DNA of 64,000 nt from an uncultured Verrucomicrobiota bacterium. GTDB lineage: Bacteria > Verrucomicrobiota > Verrucomicrobiia > Limisphaerales > UBA9464. Shown in pieces: positions 17,582 through 28,047 of this stretch. The notes beneath the pieces are model-generated. The model ran no database searches, had not been told where the DNA came from, and was given only the letters and a program-made list of their open reading frames with translations. Position 1 is the first letter of the stretch; every line of letters begins with the position of its first letter. The translations under genes and the position numbers were made by a program. Location of the stretch: the NCBI GenBank assembly GCA_903922605.1, contig CAIXUG010000077.1, positions 1 to 64,000 on the forward strand, written 5' to 3'.

Positions 17582-18835
17582 ATGCTCACGTTGGAACGTT
17601 TCACCATCGGCGTCGGAGATCGGTTTGCCCATCAGGCTCGCGCGCAGCTCCATGCCTTCCAGAAGCTCGCCGCCCAGGGTGTCGCGGCGGTGCCGGTCTG
17701 GAACAAGTCAAACCGCGAACACACCTTCATCGGCTCGGAGCCGCAGAGCGTCTTTGACGCCGCGCAGGCGGCAGTGAAGGCGCTGGGCTGGACCGGTGGC
17801 TGGCATGTCGATGCCGATCATATCCGCCTGGAGACGGTGGACCGTTTCTTGTCGTGCTCGGACTTCTTCACCATCGACGTCGCGGACAGCATCGGGAAAC
17901 CCGCCGCGCCCGAGGCGTTGGCAGCCTTCATGGCGCGGCATCCGGAATTGGTCGGGACCATCGCCCTCGCGGGGAGCACCACGCCGTTTCAGACCACCGT
18001 TGAGGACATCCGGCGCATCGCGGGCAAGTACCTGCTGGCGGTGCAGGATGCCGGGAAGATCTACCGGCACATTGCGACCCAGAAGGGCGGGGAAGGGAAC
18101 TTCATCGCGGAAGTCTCCATGGACGAGACGGATGCCCCACAAACACCGCCGGAGCTGCTGGTCATCCTCGCGCTGCTCGCCGACGAGGGCGTCCGCGCCC
18201 AGACGATCGCGCCGAAGTTCACCGGCCGCTTCAACAAGGGCGTGGATTACGTGGGCGACCTGGCGCAATTCGAGCGCGAATTCAACGACGACCTTGCCGT
18301 CATCGCGCATGCGGTGGCCCGCTACGGGTTGCCTGCGAACCTGAAGCTCAGCGTCCACAGTGGCAGCGACAAGTTCTCCCTCTATCCCATCATCCGCCGC
18401 GCGCTGGTGCGCACGGGGGCTGGCCTGCACCTCAAGACTGCGGGCACGACCTGGCTCGAGGAGCTCATTGGCCTCGCCGAGGCCGGTGGTGCGGGGCTCG
18501 CGCTCGCGCAGGAGATCTACGCCTACGCGCTCGAACATGTGGATGAACTCTGTGCGCCCTATGCCTCGGTCATCGATATTGACCGCGCGATACTGCCATA
18601 CGCCGCAACCGTAAAAGGCTGGCGCGGGGAACAGTTCGCCAACGCGCTCCGGCACATTCCCGGGCATCCGGAATTCAACCCCAGCTTTCGTCAGCTCTTG
18701 CACGTCTCCTTCAAGCTCGCCGCGAAAAAGGGCGCAACCTATCTCGACCTGCTCCAGGCGAACGAGGCCATCGTTGCCAAGAACGTGACTGAGAATATTT
18801 ACGACCGGCACCTCGTCCCCCTCTTTCTCGGTTGA
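17582..18835 (+). CDS. uxaE: Tagaturonate epimerase
   Basis: Start at MLTLERFTIGVGDRF, 417 residues; an upstream ATG at 17519 would read through the hairpin. Family landmarks of UxaE are FTIGVGDRFAHQARAQL, VWNKSNREHTFIGSEP, WHVDADHIRLETVDRFL, IAPKFTGRFNKGVDYVGD and LKLSVHSGSDKFSLYP. UxaE, described in Thermotoga, interconverts D-tagaturonate and D-fructuronate, bypassing the uxaB/uxuB route of galacturonate breakdown. A uronate-isomerase-like gene lies at 62141. Family assignment is strong. Confidence 0.88.
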   Translation: MLTLERFTIGVGDRFAHQARAQLHAFQKLAAQGVAAVPVWNKSNREHTFIGSEPQSVFDAAQAAVKALGWTGGWHVDADHIRLETVDRFLSCSDFFTIDVADSIGKPAAPEALAAFMARHPELVGTIALAGSTTPFQTTVEDIRRIAGKYLLAVQDAGKIYRHIATQKGGEGNFIAEVSMDETDAPQTPPELLVILALLADEGVRAQTIAPKFTGRFNKGVDYVGDLAQFEREFNDDLAVIAHAVARYGLPANLKLSVHSGSDKFSLYPIIRRALVRTGAGLHLKTAGTTWLEELIGLAEAGGAGLALAQEIYAYALEHVDELCAPYASVIDIDRAILPYAATVKGWRGEQFANALRHIPGHPEFNPSFRQLLHVSFKLAAKKGATYLDLLQANEAIVAKNVTENIYDRHLVPLFLG

Positions 18836-18851
18836 GCTTCGGCTTCACCAA

Positions 18852-18963
18852 ATAGGACGGGCGTCGGGATCGGGGACAGGACTTCGAGGACAGGACGAAG
18901 AAATCGAGGACACCTGCGGCTGTGTTTCGGTGTCCTTGGTTTCTTGGTTCCTTCGTTGTTCAT
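18852..18963. repeat. Spacer with GAAGGAACC-type and GGACGGGCG-type repeats
   Basis: After the uxaE stop comes ATAGGACGGGCGTCGGGATC and then, at 18941-18963, TTCTTGGTTCCTTCGTTGTT followed by CAT. The second word recurs at 26041-26068 in the same orientation, and inverted at 16098-16113. No gene is seen in 18836-19009. Confidence 0.6.
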
Positions 18964-19009
18964 CCCAACGACCAAACCAAAAGGCTATCCTTCGCGGCGA
19001 CCGCGCGGA

Positions 19010-20608
19010 TCATTTCTTCCGCCGGATGATCACGCCCTCGGCTTTGCCATCGAGCTGTTCCCGGACGTTGGCGGCGCGGTTCTCGAAAAAGCGCTTGAGC
19101 TGCCACACGGGATGGTTGGGGCCTTCCGGGTTGCCATCACGCGAACTCGCAGAGTACTTCGACGAGACGGCCGTTTCAAAGCGGCTGAGCCGGTTGGTGG
19201 ACCATTCCGCCACCGCCGGGCGGATCAGCGGGGCCAGGGTGTCCACACGCTGTTTGAGGCGGTCGGGGACAAACTGGTTGGCCAGCAGCTGTTCCAGCGC
19301 CTGACGATACCGCGTCTTGAAGGTGGGTGCGGCGAAGAGGCGCTCCAAGAAGCGGTTCTGACCCAGCCACGGGTGCCAGATGCTGGCGTGCTCACGTTCG
19401 TCCGCCGTGCCGATATATCCGAATTCGCCCCAGGAATGATCGAGGTCCCACGGAATGAAGCCGAAGTGGTTGCTGCGCGGATCGAGGTAGACCAGGAAAT
19501 TCTGGCCGTTGGACAGGATGCCGTCGTAGTTGGAGAGCAGCACCTCGCAGGCAAAATAACGCGCCACCTCGTCGAAATCGAAGTAGTCGCCCAGCTTGGC
19601 CGCAAACTCGTCATCCGAGGCATGCGTCACAAACTGGCTGAGCGCCATCAGCCGCGCTTCCTGCTCGTGGCTGAGCTTGGTCTTGGGATCGTACACCTCC
19701 TTATAGGCGGCCCAATTGGTGCCGAGGTCGGCAAAGAGTTCGTAGGTCACGGGCTTGAACAGCCCGACTCCTTTGGTGCCAAACTGTGCCTTGGCCCAGG
19801 TATCGTCCGGATTTTCGGCCATCACATAGAGGCCGACGAGCCGGTGATCTGTCTTGCCCGTGATGGTGAGGAACAGGCGGGCGAAGGCCGTATGGGATGC
19901 AGGAATGCCGGCCTCGCGGAAGAATTCGTAGCCCAGCGTGTCGCCGAGGCAGGAGTAATCCGCGGCCAGATTGCCGAGGTTGATGGTGGAGACGCCGCCC
20001 AGCCTCTGGCCTTTCACCTCATGGTTCAGGTCCAGCTTGAAAGGCCGCTTGTAGGTGCCCATCGAACCCAGGAACGTGCCGTTACCCTTGTAGCGGATGC
20101 CAACGTTCGTGAAGGTCACACCGCCGAATTCCACGTCGCCCCTGGACCATGGGTAATCCAACCCAAGCACGCCCGCGAGACCGGCCCGGGGCGCCTGGGG
20201 ATTGCGCAGCAGCGGTCGGCCATCCTCCTGCATGAAGCCGGGCAGCGGCGGGACGTGGTTCGGACCCAGCGCCTTCCACTGCTGCTCCGTGAAGCGCAGG
20301 TGGATGTTCCAGAGATTGGTGGTGCGGTACAGTTCGGCCGCCGAGGTGACCTGGTGGGCATCCGGCTCGAAGCCGTGGTAGGACGGCACCGGTGGCGGAG
20401 CATTGAGTGCAGCCTCCGGAAAGCTGGCACCCTGATGCTCCATCATCTTGCCGAAAAACCAGGCCTGAAAATTCGGGGAACGCCAGGCAAGGATCGCCGC
20501 CACAATCAGCGTGACGAGCAGCAGGAAAAGGCTGCTGATGGCCACGAAGAAAATGGCCAACCAACGCTTCCAGCCGGACTTCGGCAGGAGAGACCAGGGG
20601 GAACGCAC
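19010..20608 (-). CDS. CotH-family protein, membrane-anchored
   Basis: A 532-residue protein with one N-terminal membrane helix (about residues 15-41) and an external domain. Landmarks of the CotH kinase-like family are GIRYKGNGTFLG, KRPFKLDLN, EFFREAGIPASHTAFARL, GLYVMAENPDDTWAKAQFG and the metal-binding-like FIPWDLDHSWGEFG. CotH of Bacillus spores is an atypical protein kinase; in Gram-negative bacteria members are often secreted and of unknown role. The gene is monocistronic, divergent from the histidine kinase. Confidence 0.82.
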   Translation of the reverse strand: MRSPWSLLPKSGWKRWLAIFFVAISSLFLLLVTLIVAAILAWRSPNFQAWFFGKMMEHQGASFPEAALNAPPPVPSYHGFEPDAHQVTSAAELYRTTNLWNIHLRFTEQQWKALGPNHVPPLPGFMQEDGRPLLRNPQAPRAGLAGVLGLDYPWSRGDVEFGGVTFTNVGIRYKGNGTFLGSMGTYKRPFKLDLNHEVKGQRLGGVSTINLGNLAADYSCLGDTLGYEFFREAGIPASHTAFARLFLTITGKTDHRLVGLYVMAENPDDTWAKAQFGTKGVGLFKPVTYELFADLGTNWAAYKEVYDPKTKLSHEQEARLMALSQFVTHASDDEFAAKLGDYFDFDEVARYFACEVLLSNYDGILSNGQNFLVYLDPRSNHFGFIPWDLDHSWGEFGYIGTADEREHASIWHPWLGQNRFLERLFAAPTFKTRYRQALEQLLANQFVPDRLKQRVDTLAPLIRPAVAEWSTNRLSRFETAVSSKYSASSRDGNPEGPNHPVWQLKRFFENRAANVREQLDGKAEGVIIRRKK

Positions 20609-21185
20609 GTCGAGTTGTTACGGCAGGGTAACGTCAGACTCAAGTGGACGTTCTGACGAAAATTCCACCGACCGCAGAAGGCAAACGGCTCATATGGTGG
20701 CTTGGAAAGGCCATGCTACCAGCGGGAGTGTAACCGCCGCTAAAACGATGTTTACAAAAATGTCGAGATAGTAAAACTGCTGATTTAGGTGTGCCTCTCA
20801 AAGCCCATCGGGGTGCCATGGTTAAAAAATTGGAGGAATCGGAATGATTTCGCGGTTTCGTAATACAATCCTTAATCATAAGTGGTGATTGTTGTATTGT
20901 TGTTAGTCCGATTCCCTAGTGACGCAGTTTGATCCCATATGGTTGCCGGACCCCGAGCCTTGCCCTCGATACAGCCATTGCAGCCCGTTGCACCGATGCC
21001 TTTGGCATTTCTGCTGACCGGGACTGCTTTTGACCTGTCGGGATGCAGATTCCAGATCCGGGGAACGGTTGCCCGTGGGACTTCTAACCCTCTCCCTCGT
21101 TCTGCCAACCCTGACGAATCCGGGACGATGTTGCGGTCGCCCCGAAATTCAGATTCAGATGGCTGGATGCCTTGCCCAACCAACC
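20609..21185. promoter_or_regulatory. 577-base divergent intergenic region
   Basis: It separates the CotH-like gene (minus) from the hybrid kinase (plus). The middle part (about 20740-20930) is clearly richer in A+T than its surroundings and is the likely promoter area. No RNA gene or recognisable operator was seen. Open frames entering from 21030 (TTG) and 21159 (ATG) could extend the kinase. Confidence 0.45.
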
Positions 21186-22949
21186 ATGAACCCTCACCCC
21201 GATGCACTGACCAGTGCCGCCTATTCCCCCCTACTCACGGTCGACCTCGAAGATTCGGCTCCAGGTTTCCGGCTTTGGGCTGAGGGAGGGGTGTTACCGC
21301 TCTTTTCCGAGACGACCGGCCTTTTTCCCAAGACCATTTCAGGCTGGGAAGCCGGGGAGGGAAACCATGGGGCCTTCAGCCGGCCAGGGCCGGTGGATGA
21401 TGACGGGGCCGGATGCGATTTTGCCCGCAGCATCATCAACTCGCTGGATGCGGTCATCTACACGATGGACCGGGATCTGTGCCTCACGAGCATCAACAGC
21501 GGTTGGCAGAAGATGCCCCCGGAGCATGGCGGGCTGAAGCTGGATCAGGCCCCGGAGGCGGGCCGGTCCTTTCTGGACTACGTGGCCGACCCATCCCGGC
21601 GGGCCGAGGTGCGCGAAATTCTCGCCAGCGTGCTGGCTACCGGCCATTCCCGGGAATTTCAGGCGTCCTCGCCGGATCACCGCCACTGGGCGATACGCAT
21701 TTCACCGTGGGTCAAACACGAGGAAATCGTCGGCCTGGTTTACGCGGTCACCGATCAGACTTCCTACCGGGAGCTGCAGAACCAGCTGTTTCAGGCGCAG
21801 AAGATGGAGACCATCGGTACCCTGGCGGCGGGGGTGGCGCACGATTTCAACAACCTGATCCAGGCGGTGCGGGGCAACGTGGACCTGCTCCGGCTCGAAC
21901 CGCAGATGCCCCGGGATCTGCTCCCGCACTTGCAGCAAATTGAGCAGGCGGCACGGCGGGCGGCCGACATCACGCGCCAGCTGCTGTCGTTCAGCCATGC
22001 CAGCAGTGAGAGCATCACGGTTTTCGACTTCAACGAGCTGGTGCAGGAGGCCACGCAGCTCACCCGGCGTACCCTGCACCGCGAGACCGAGGTGCGGCTC
22101 CAGCTCGCCGATCAGCCGCTGACCGTGCGGATGGACGCCACCCGTGCCCACCAGCTGCTGCTGAACCTGTGCGTCAATGCGCAGGATGCCATGCCGGGAG
22201 GCGGTCACCTCACGATCACCAACACCCCGGCCGAGCTTACCCCTGAGCAATCCCTGCGAATCGGCCGGCCTGTGGGCACGCCGTTCCTGCGTTGCAGCGT
22301 GGAGGATACCGGTGTGGGCATTCCGCCCGAGATGCAGCGGCGTATTTTCGACGCCTTCTTTACTACCAAAGGTGCTGGCAAGGGGACCGGCCTAGGACTT
22401 TCCATCGTGCACTGTGTCGTGACCCAGGCCGGTGGTTTTATCGAGATGACCAGCACCGTGGGCGAAGGCACCACGTTTCACATCTACCTTCCCATCGAGT
22501 CGTCCGAGAGGACGGCACCGGAAACCATGACCACGCATGAGCGTCCCCAAGGGTCAGGACGCCTGCTGGTGGTCGATGATGAGGAACTCATCCGGCAGTT
22601 CAACGAGCGGGTGCTGGAAGCGTCCGGCTTCGAGGTGGTACTCGCCTGTAATGGCGAGGAAGCCCTGATGAAGCTGTTGCAGGATACGGAGCAGACCATT
22701 GACGTGCTTCTGACGGATTATCACATGCCGCGCGTTAACGGTATCGATTTAATTCAGCGGGCCAAGACCATTCGCCCAGATTTGCACTGTGTGCTCGTGA
22801 CGGGTTATATGGAAGATGCCAAACGGCAACGGGTTGAGCATGTTTTCAAGGCTCGGATCCTACAAAAGCCTTACAGCATCAATGAAGCGGTCAGCCTGAT
22901 TTCGGAATTGATTGATCCTAATTCTGTCAAAGTGATCTCCGCGAGATGA
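21186..22949 (+). CDS. Hybrid histidine kinase with PAS and receiver domains
   Basis: About 587 residues from ATG 21186 (MNPHPDALTS); an ATG at 21159 is possible. A PAS domain covers about residues 75-195. The phosphoacceptor region is LAAGVAHDFNNLIQ (His about 219), followed by an HATPase with NLCVNAQDAM, EDTGVGIP, FFTTKGAGKGTGLGLSIV. A C-terminal receiver has VVDDEE and LLTDYHMPRVNG (Asp about 511). The HDFNN form is typical of HKs that control sigma-54 or stand-alone hybrid kinases. No membrane helix is present, so it is cytosolic. CheA and CheW follow on the same strand. Confidence 0.9.
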   Translation: MNPHPDALTSAAYSPLLTVDLEDSAPGFRLWAEGGVLPLFSETTGLFPKTISGWEAGEGNHGAFSRPGPVDDDGAGCDFARSIINSLDAVIYTMDRDLCLTSINSGWQKMPPEHGGLKLDQAPEAGRSFLDYVADPSRRAEVREILASVLATGHSREFQASSPDHRHWAIRISPWVKHEEIVGLVYAVTDQTSYRELQNQLFQAQKMETIGTLAAGVAHDFNNLIQAVRGNVDLLRLEPQMPRDLLPHLQQIEQAARRAADITRQLLSFSHASSESITVFDFNELVQEATQLTRRTLHRETEVRLQLADQPLTVRMDATRAHQLLLNLCVNAQDAMPGGGHLTITNTPAELTPEQSLRIGRPVGTPFLRCSVEDTGVGIPPEMQRRIFDAFFTTKGAGKGTGLGLSIVHCVVTQAGGFIEMTSTVGEGTTFHIYLPIESSERTAPETMTTHERPQGSGRLLVVDDEELIRQFNERVLEASGFEVVLACNGEEALMKLLQDTEQTIDVLLTDYHMPRVNGIDLIQRAKTIRPDLHCVLVTGYMEDAKRQRVEHVFKARILQKPYSINEAVSLISELIDPNSVKVISAR

Positions 22950-23018
22950 TCCCAGAGTAAGGATAGTCCTTAAGCGTGCTGGCAGTCTGCCGATATACGG
23001 AGCGCCGGTTACGCTTCT

Positions 23019-25184
23019 ATGACTGAATTTGCCGACGATCCGATCACCGCCCTTGTCCGGCTTACGGAGAAGGTGGCTCTGGAATTGGTCTATTCTGAGG
23101 CGGGCAAGGATGTCGGGCTGCTGCCCCTCAACTGCCTTTTGGGAGAGATTGAGGAGCAAGTGAGCCTGCTGGTCTTGCCGGATGAGGTGAAGCAGGCGGT
23201 CAAGGCCGCCCGTGGCTGGATTGATGAGGTGTTCGAATCCACCGGGGTCTTTGAACAGCCGGTTTTGGATCGGCTTTCACAATGGTCACAGTGGATGCTG
23301 GAAGTGCTGCCGGTGGCCCAATCCGGACAGCCGTTGCCGCCGGCTGACTTTCTGGCCCCGACCGCGTCGGTTCCGGCTGCTGCCGCCAGTCATGCGGAAA
23401 AAATAGGTGCGGATCCGGATGAACCCATCCTGCTGAACCTCGAGGGAGACGGGGAACTTCTGCGCGAGTTCATCAACGAATCCTATGAGCATCTGCAAAA
23501 CATCGAGGGCGGTGTCCTGGTGCTGGAGGAAAATCCTACCGACGCGGAAACGCTGAATTCCATCTTCCGCGCGTTCCACACGTTCAAGGGCGGTTCCGGG
23601 TTTCTAAACCTGAAGCCGGTCAACCATCTCGCCCACGAGCTCGAATCGCTGCTCGACCTCGCCCGGCAGCACAAGCTCACGATCACCTCGGAGATCATCG
23701 ATCTCATCCTCGCGGGGCGCGATTCGCTGAAGCTGTTCGTCACGGAGATCGAGTTTCAACTGACCGAGCAAAAGCCCCGGGCTCCCATCAGCTTTCCCAT
23801 CCAGCACCTGATTTCGCGGGTGTTGACGGTCACCACGGGCAGCCAGGCTCCCACAACCAGACCGGCCCGTGCGGCCGCTGCCTCGGCTCCAGTCGCGCCG
23901 CTATCGCTGGCGGAAGAGCCAGAAGCCCAGGTCAAACTGGCCATCGTGCCGGAAGCGAACACGCCACCTGTGCCCGAGGCTCAGGTGCTGAAGAGCACCG
24001 CCGGCGCGCTATCAGTCAAGGTGGACACCTCCAAGCTCGACAGCCTGGTCGATCTCGTTGGTGAGATGGTCATTGCCCAGTCGTTGGTCGCGCAGGATCC
24101 CTACCTGAAGCGGGACCAGAACCAGCAGCTCACGCGCAATCTCGCCCAGCTTGGCCGCATTACCAAGGACCTGCAGCGGGCGGCCATGTCGCTGCGCATG
24201 GTGCCGATCAAGTCCACCTTCCAGAAAATGACGCGCTTGGTGCGCGACCTGTCATCCCAGGAGTCCAAGCAGGTCCAGCTCGTGCTCAGCGGTGAGGATA
24301 CCGAGCTGGATCGCACCATCGTCGAGGAGATCAGCGACCCGCTCGTCCACATGGTCCGCAACTCCGTGGATCATGGCGTTGAGCGTCCGGACGTCCGTTT
24401 GGCACGGGGAAAATCCGCCCACGGCACCATCCACCTGCGGGCCTGCCATCAGGGCGGCAGCATCGTCATCCAGATCGAGGATGATGGCGGCGGCCTGAAC
24501 AAGGAGCGCATCCTGGCCAAGGCCATCCAGCAGGGACTGATTCCGGCCGACGCCCAGCTGCCCGAGGGCGAAATCTACAAGCTCATCTTCCAGCCCGGGT
24601 TCTCCACCGCCGAAAAGGTCACGAGCATCTCGGGTCGTGGGGTTGGCATGGATGTGGTCCGCCGCAACATCGACAAGCTGCGCGGGCGCATCGAGATCAC
24701 CTCCACCTTGGGGGTGGGTTCTTGCTTCACCATCTATCTGCCACTGACGCTGGCGATCATTGATGGCCTGCTGATCAGCGTCGGGCGTGAGCGGTACATC
24801 CTGCCCACGCTTTCGGTCCGAGAATCGTTCCGGCCCACCCCACAGATGCTCAGCAGCCTGAACGAAAGCTCCGAGATGGTGCTCGTGCGCGGGAAGCTGA
24901 TTCCGCTGCTCCGTCTGGCTGACCATTTCGAGGTGCCCGATGCGGTCCGCAACCCCATGGAAGGCCTGGTGGTGGTCGTCGAATCCAACGGCCAGGCGCG
25001 CTGCCTGCTTGTGGATCATCTGCTGGGCAAGCAGGAAGTGGTCATCAAGAGCCTCGGCGAGACCTTCAAGCACGCCCGTTCACTGGCCGGGGCCGCGATC
25101 CTCGGCGATGGCAAGGTGGGGCTCATCCTGAACGTCGATTCGCTTGTCCGCCTGCAACCCGACCGGCTCCCGCTCGCCGCATGA
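23019..25184 (+). CDS. cheA: Chemotaxis histidine kinase CheA
   Basis: A 721-residue CheA. An unassigned N-terminal helical segment covers residues 1-135. The Hpt domain carries the phosphorylated His187 (FRAFHTFKGGSGF). A Pro/Ala-rich linker (about 265-330) takes the place of a clear CheY-binding P2 domain. The dimerisation helices (KLDSLVDLVGEMVIAQ) and HATPase (HMVRNSVDHGVE, GRGVGMDVV) follow, and the C-terminus is a CheW-like domain. It phosphorylates CheY/CheB-type regulators in response to receptors. It is 69 bases after the hybrid kinase and 92 before cheW. No cheY, cheB, cheR or receptor is in the window. Confidence 0.93.
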   Translation: MTEFADDPITALVRLTEKVALELVYSEAGKDVGLLPLNCLLGEIEEQVSLLVLPDEVKQAVKAARGWIDEVFESTGVFEQPVLDRLSQWSQWMLEVLPVAQSGQPLPPADFLAPTASVPAAAASHAEKIGADPDEPILLNLEGDGELLREFINESYEHLQNIEGGVLVLEENPTDAETLNSIFRAFHTFKGGSGFLNLKPVNHLAHELESLLDLARQHKLTITSEIIDLILAGRDSLKLFVTEIEFQLTEQKPRAPISFPIQHLISRVLTVTTGSQAPTTRPARAAAASAPVAPLSLAEEPEAQVKLAIVPEANTPPVPEAQVLKSTAGALSVKVDTSKLDSLVDLVGEMVIAQSLVAQDPYLKRDQNQQLTRNLAQLGRITKDLQRAAMSLRMVPIKSTFQKMTRLVRDLSSQESKQVQLVLSGEDTELDRTIVEEISDPLVHMVRNSVDHGVERPDVRLARGKSAHGTIHLRACHQGGSIVIQIEDDGGGLNKERILAKAIQQGLIPADAQLPEGEIYKLIFQPGFSTAEKVTSISGRGVGMDVVRRNIDKLRGRIEITSTLGVGSCFTIYLPLTLAIIDGLLISVGRERYILPTLSVRESFRPTPQMLSSLNESSEMVLVRGKLIPLLRLADHFEVPDAVRNPMEGLVVVVESNGQARCLLVDHLLGKQEVVIKSLGETFKHARSLAGAAILGDGKVGLILNVDSLVRLQPDRLPLAA

Positions 25185-25276
25185 CCTTGCTAAAGTTTCC
25201 CCGCCGGTTTCCGACAAATGAAGGTGTGACTGTGTGGTCCCCCTTCATCTGAAGCCACATCCAGCCGATTTTTCCT

Positions 25277-25795
25277 ATGCTCGCAGATCAGATTGAAACC
25301 CGCGCCGATGCGGTTCGCACCGTTGGTGGCAAGTACCTCACGTTTGTCCTGGGACGTGCCTCCTACGGCATCGACGTGCTGAAAATCCGTGAGATCATCC
25401 GGCTCGTCGAGTTCACGACGGTGCCGCAGATGCCGGATTTCGTGAAGGGTGTCATCAACCTCCGCGGCAAGATCATTCCCGTGGTGGATCTCCGTCTGAA
25501 GTTCCGCCTCAGCAGCGCCGAATCCACTGAACGCACCTGCATCGTCGTGGTGCAGGTGGACGTCTCCAATGGCGTCAAGACCCTCATGGGCCTTGTGGTG
25601 GACAGCGTCGAGGAGGTGCTTAACATCGGCCAAAACGACATCGAGGCCCCGCCTGATTTCGGCACCAAGCTCGACACCTCCTACATTCTCGGCATGGCCA
25701 AGATCAAAGGCGTCGTGAAGACCCTGCTCGACATCAACCGCGTCATGACCGCCGAATCGCTGCTCGCGATCGACCAGTCACTGGCCCGGGTCTGA
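25277..25795 (+). CDS. cheW: Chemotaxis coupling protein CheW
   Basis: A 172-residue CheW with KYLTFVLGRASYGIDVLKIREIIRL, VPQMPDFVKGVINLRGKIIPVVDLRLKF and GLVVDSVEEVL. It couples receptors to CheA at the membrane. It lies 92 bases after cheA on the same strand and should be cotranscribed. Confidence 0.93.
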   Translation: MLADQIETRADAVRTVGGKYLTFVLGRASYGIDVLKIREIIRLVEFTTVPQMPDFVKGVINLRGKIIPVVDLRLKFRLSSAESTERTCIVVVQVDVSNGVKTLMGLVVDSVEEVLNIGQNDIEAPPDFGTKLDTSYILGMAKIKGVVKTLLDINRVMTAESLLAIDQSLARV

Positions 25796-26129
25796 GTTGG
25801 CGAAGACCCGAAAGTAGGACGGGGCGTCCCGCCCGTCTTCCAATCTCTCTTCCCCTTGGGGCAGCCGCGGGCGTAAATTCGGGGTATCAGGTCAGCGCGT
25901 CAGCTTTTTGCTGCGGTGCTGCTGCACCGCGTTGGTCGGGCGTCCGCTACGAGAAGACCCAGATGGAAAACAGGCGAGCCTCCCCGTCCTGTTTTGGAAG
26001 GGTTAAACGCCGGGCCGCGCTGCTCGGTATTTTTGGGCACTTCGTTCCTTGGTTCCTTCGTTGTTCATCTCCCCGTCTTGTCGGCCTTTTGCCTTTTGCC
26101 TTTTACCTTTTGCCCTTTGAACCTCCGGC
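25796..26129. repeat. 334-base spacer made of several repeat words
   Basis: It holds a GTAGGACGGGGCG hairpin at 25814-25837 (GACGGG/CCCGTC), a perfect 7-bp hairpin GCGGTGC-TGCT-GCACCGC at 25913-25930, the GAAGGAACC repeat (26041-26068, reverse) and a run of GCCTTTT/ACCTTTT units at about 26089-26120. No gene is supported. Confidence 0.65.
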
Positions 26130-27098
<969 letters not shown>

Positions 27099-27101
27099 TT
27101 T

Positions 27102-27671
27102 ATGACGAATCCATTCAGGAAGCTGACTCATGAGGAGAAGATTCGTGAACGCATGCGTGGCTTCACCAGACAAGCGCCCCCTAATCCTTGGCGAGTTGTC
27201 AGTCACGCTGTCGGTGGATTGACTGAGATAGGCTACGACAGGGGCACCGATTTGCTCCTGGCCGTGTCAGAGAGCGGGCGTGGTCTGTTTGACTGCCGCA
27301 TTGGGCAAAGAATTGCCCGGAATTCGACAGCCGCGGCGGAAGGAAGTTGGTACCAACCAATAAAGCTCCTGGCCGAAGGCATTGATGTCATCGCGAAGCA
27401 CACCATCAGCCTGGCTGGGCTGCATGGGGGCGGATTGCCTTTGTTCGCGGAAGATGGATGGAGCTTGCAGCCGGTGGCACCCGATTGGCCGCGCGCGAAG
27501 ATCATCCTCTGTCCCTCCTTTCGATCTGCCCTTTCTGAGCAGCATGGCGGAGGATGTGTCTGTGTTGGAGAAGATTACGAATTTCGAGCCTATGGATTCT
27601 CGGAGACAGGCTTGAGTTTTGTGATCGCGACGAGCAGCACGCTGAAGATTTTCACCCGTTCTGAGGGATGA
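27102..27671 (+). CDS. Hypothetical protein within the peptide ABC operon
   Basis: A 189-residue soluble protein (MTNPFRKLTHEEKIRERM...). It includes GYDRGTDLLLAVSESGRGLFDC and ends VIATSSTLKIFTRSEG. No family recognised. Base composition is less G+C-rich than its neighbours, suggesting acquisition. Its stop overlaps the ATG of a dppF relic (ATGA at 27668-27671), so the original operon order was probably dppD - this gene - dppF. Confidence 0.7.
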   Translation: MTNPFRKLTHEEKIRERMRGFTRQAPPNPWRVVSHAVGGLTEIGYDRGTDLLLAVSESGRGLFDCRIGQRIARNSTAAAEGSWYQPIKLLAEGIDVIAKHTISLAGLHGGGLPLFAEDGWSLQPVAPDWPRAKIILCPSFRSALSEQHGGGCVCVGEDYEFRAYGFSETGLSFVIATSSTLKIFTRSEG

Positions 27672-27742
27672 GCCTTCTCGAAATCCAAAATCTCTCCGTC
27701 CATTTTCCGATAAAGCAGGACGTGTTCGCTTATCGCGCATGA
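27668..27742 (+). pseudogene. 24-codon relic of a dppF start
   Basis: The segment encodes [17 protein letters not shown] then DVFAYRA and stop. It aligns with the start of the intact downstream ATPase ([21 protein letters not shown]), differing by several substitutions. The stop codon overlaps the ATG of higB, and the start overlaps the preceding gene's stop. It is best explained as the 5' end of an earlier dppF cut off by the HigBA insertion. It could now act as a short leader peptide coupling higB to the operon. Confidence 0.8.
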
Positions 27743-28047
27743 GAATCATCAAGCAAAGCTACCTTCGCGCGCAGGCGGCGAAGTATCCGAAGGCCACCCG
27801 CTATCTGGCCGATTGGGTTCGGGTGGTCGCGTCAGCGGAGTGGAAAAACTTCGCGGAACTGCGACGTAGCTATCCGTCTGCTGACTTGGTGCCGGTGGCC
27901 AGTGGTCGTCCGGTCGTTGTGTTCAACGTCTGCGGCAACAGCTACCGCCTCATCGCCGCCGTGCATTTCAACCGTCGCCGGGTTTACACGCTCCGGTTTC
28001 TAACCCATGCTGACTACAGCAAGAACGCTTGGAAGCACCAGCTATGA
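27739..28047 (+). CDS. higB: HigB-type mRNA interferase toxin
   Basis: A 102-residue protein matching the HigB family: KNFAELRRSYPSADLV, VVFNVCGNSYRLIAAVHFNRRRVYTLRFLTHADYSKNAWK. These toxins cut ribosome-associated mRNA. The toxin gene precedes the antitoxin gene, as usual for higBA, and overlaps it by ATGA. It starts inside the stop codon of the dppF relic. Confidence 0.92.
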   Translation: MRIIKQSYLRAQAAKYPKATRYLADWVRVVASAEWKNFAELRRSYPSADLVPVASGRPVVVFNVCGNSYRLIAAVHFNRRRVYTLRFLTHADYSKNAWKHQL

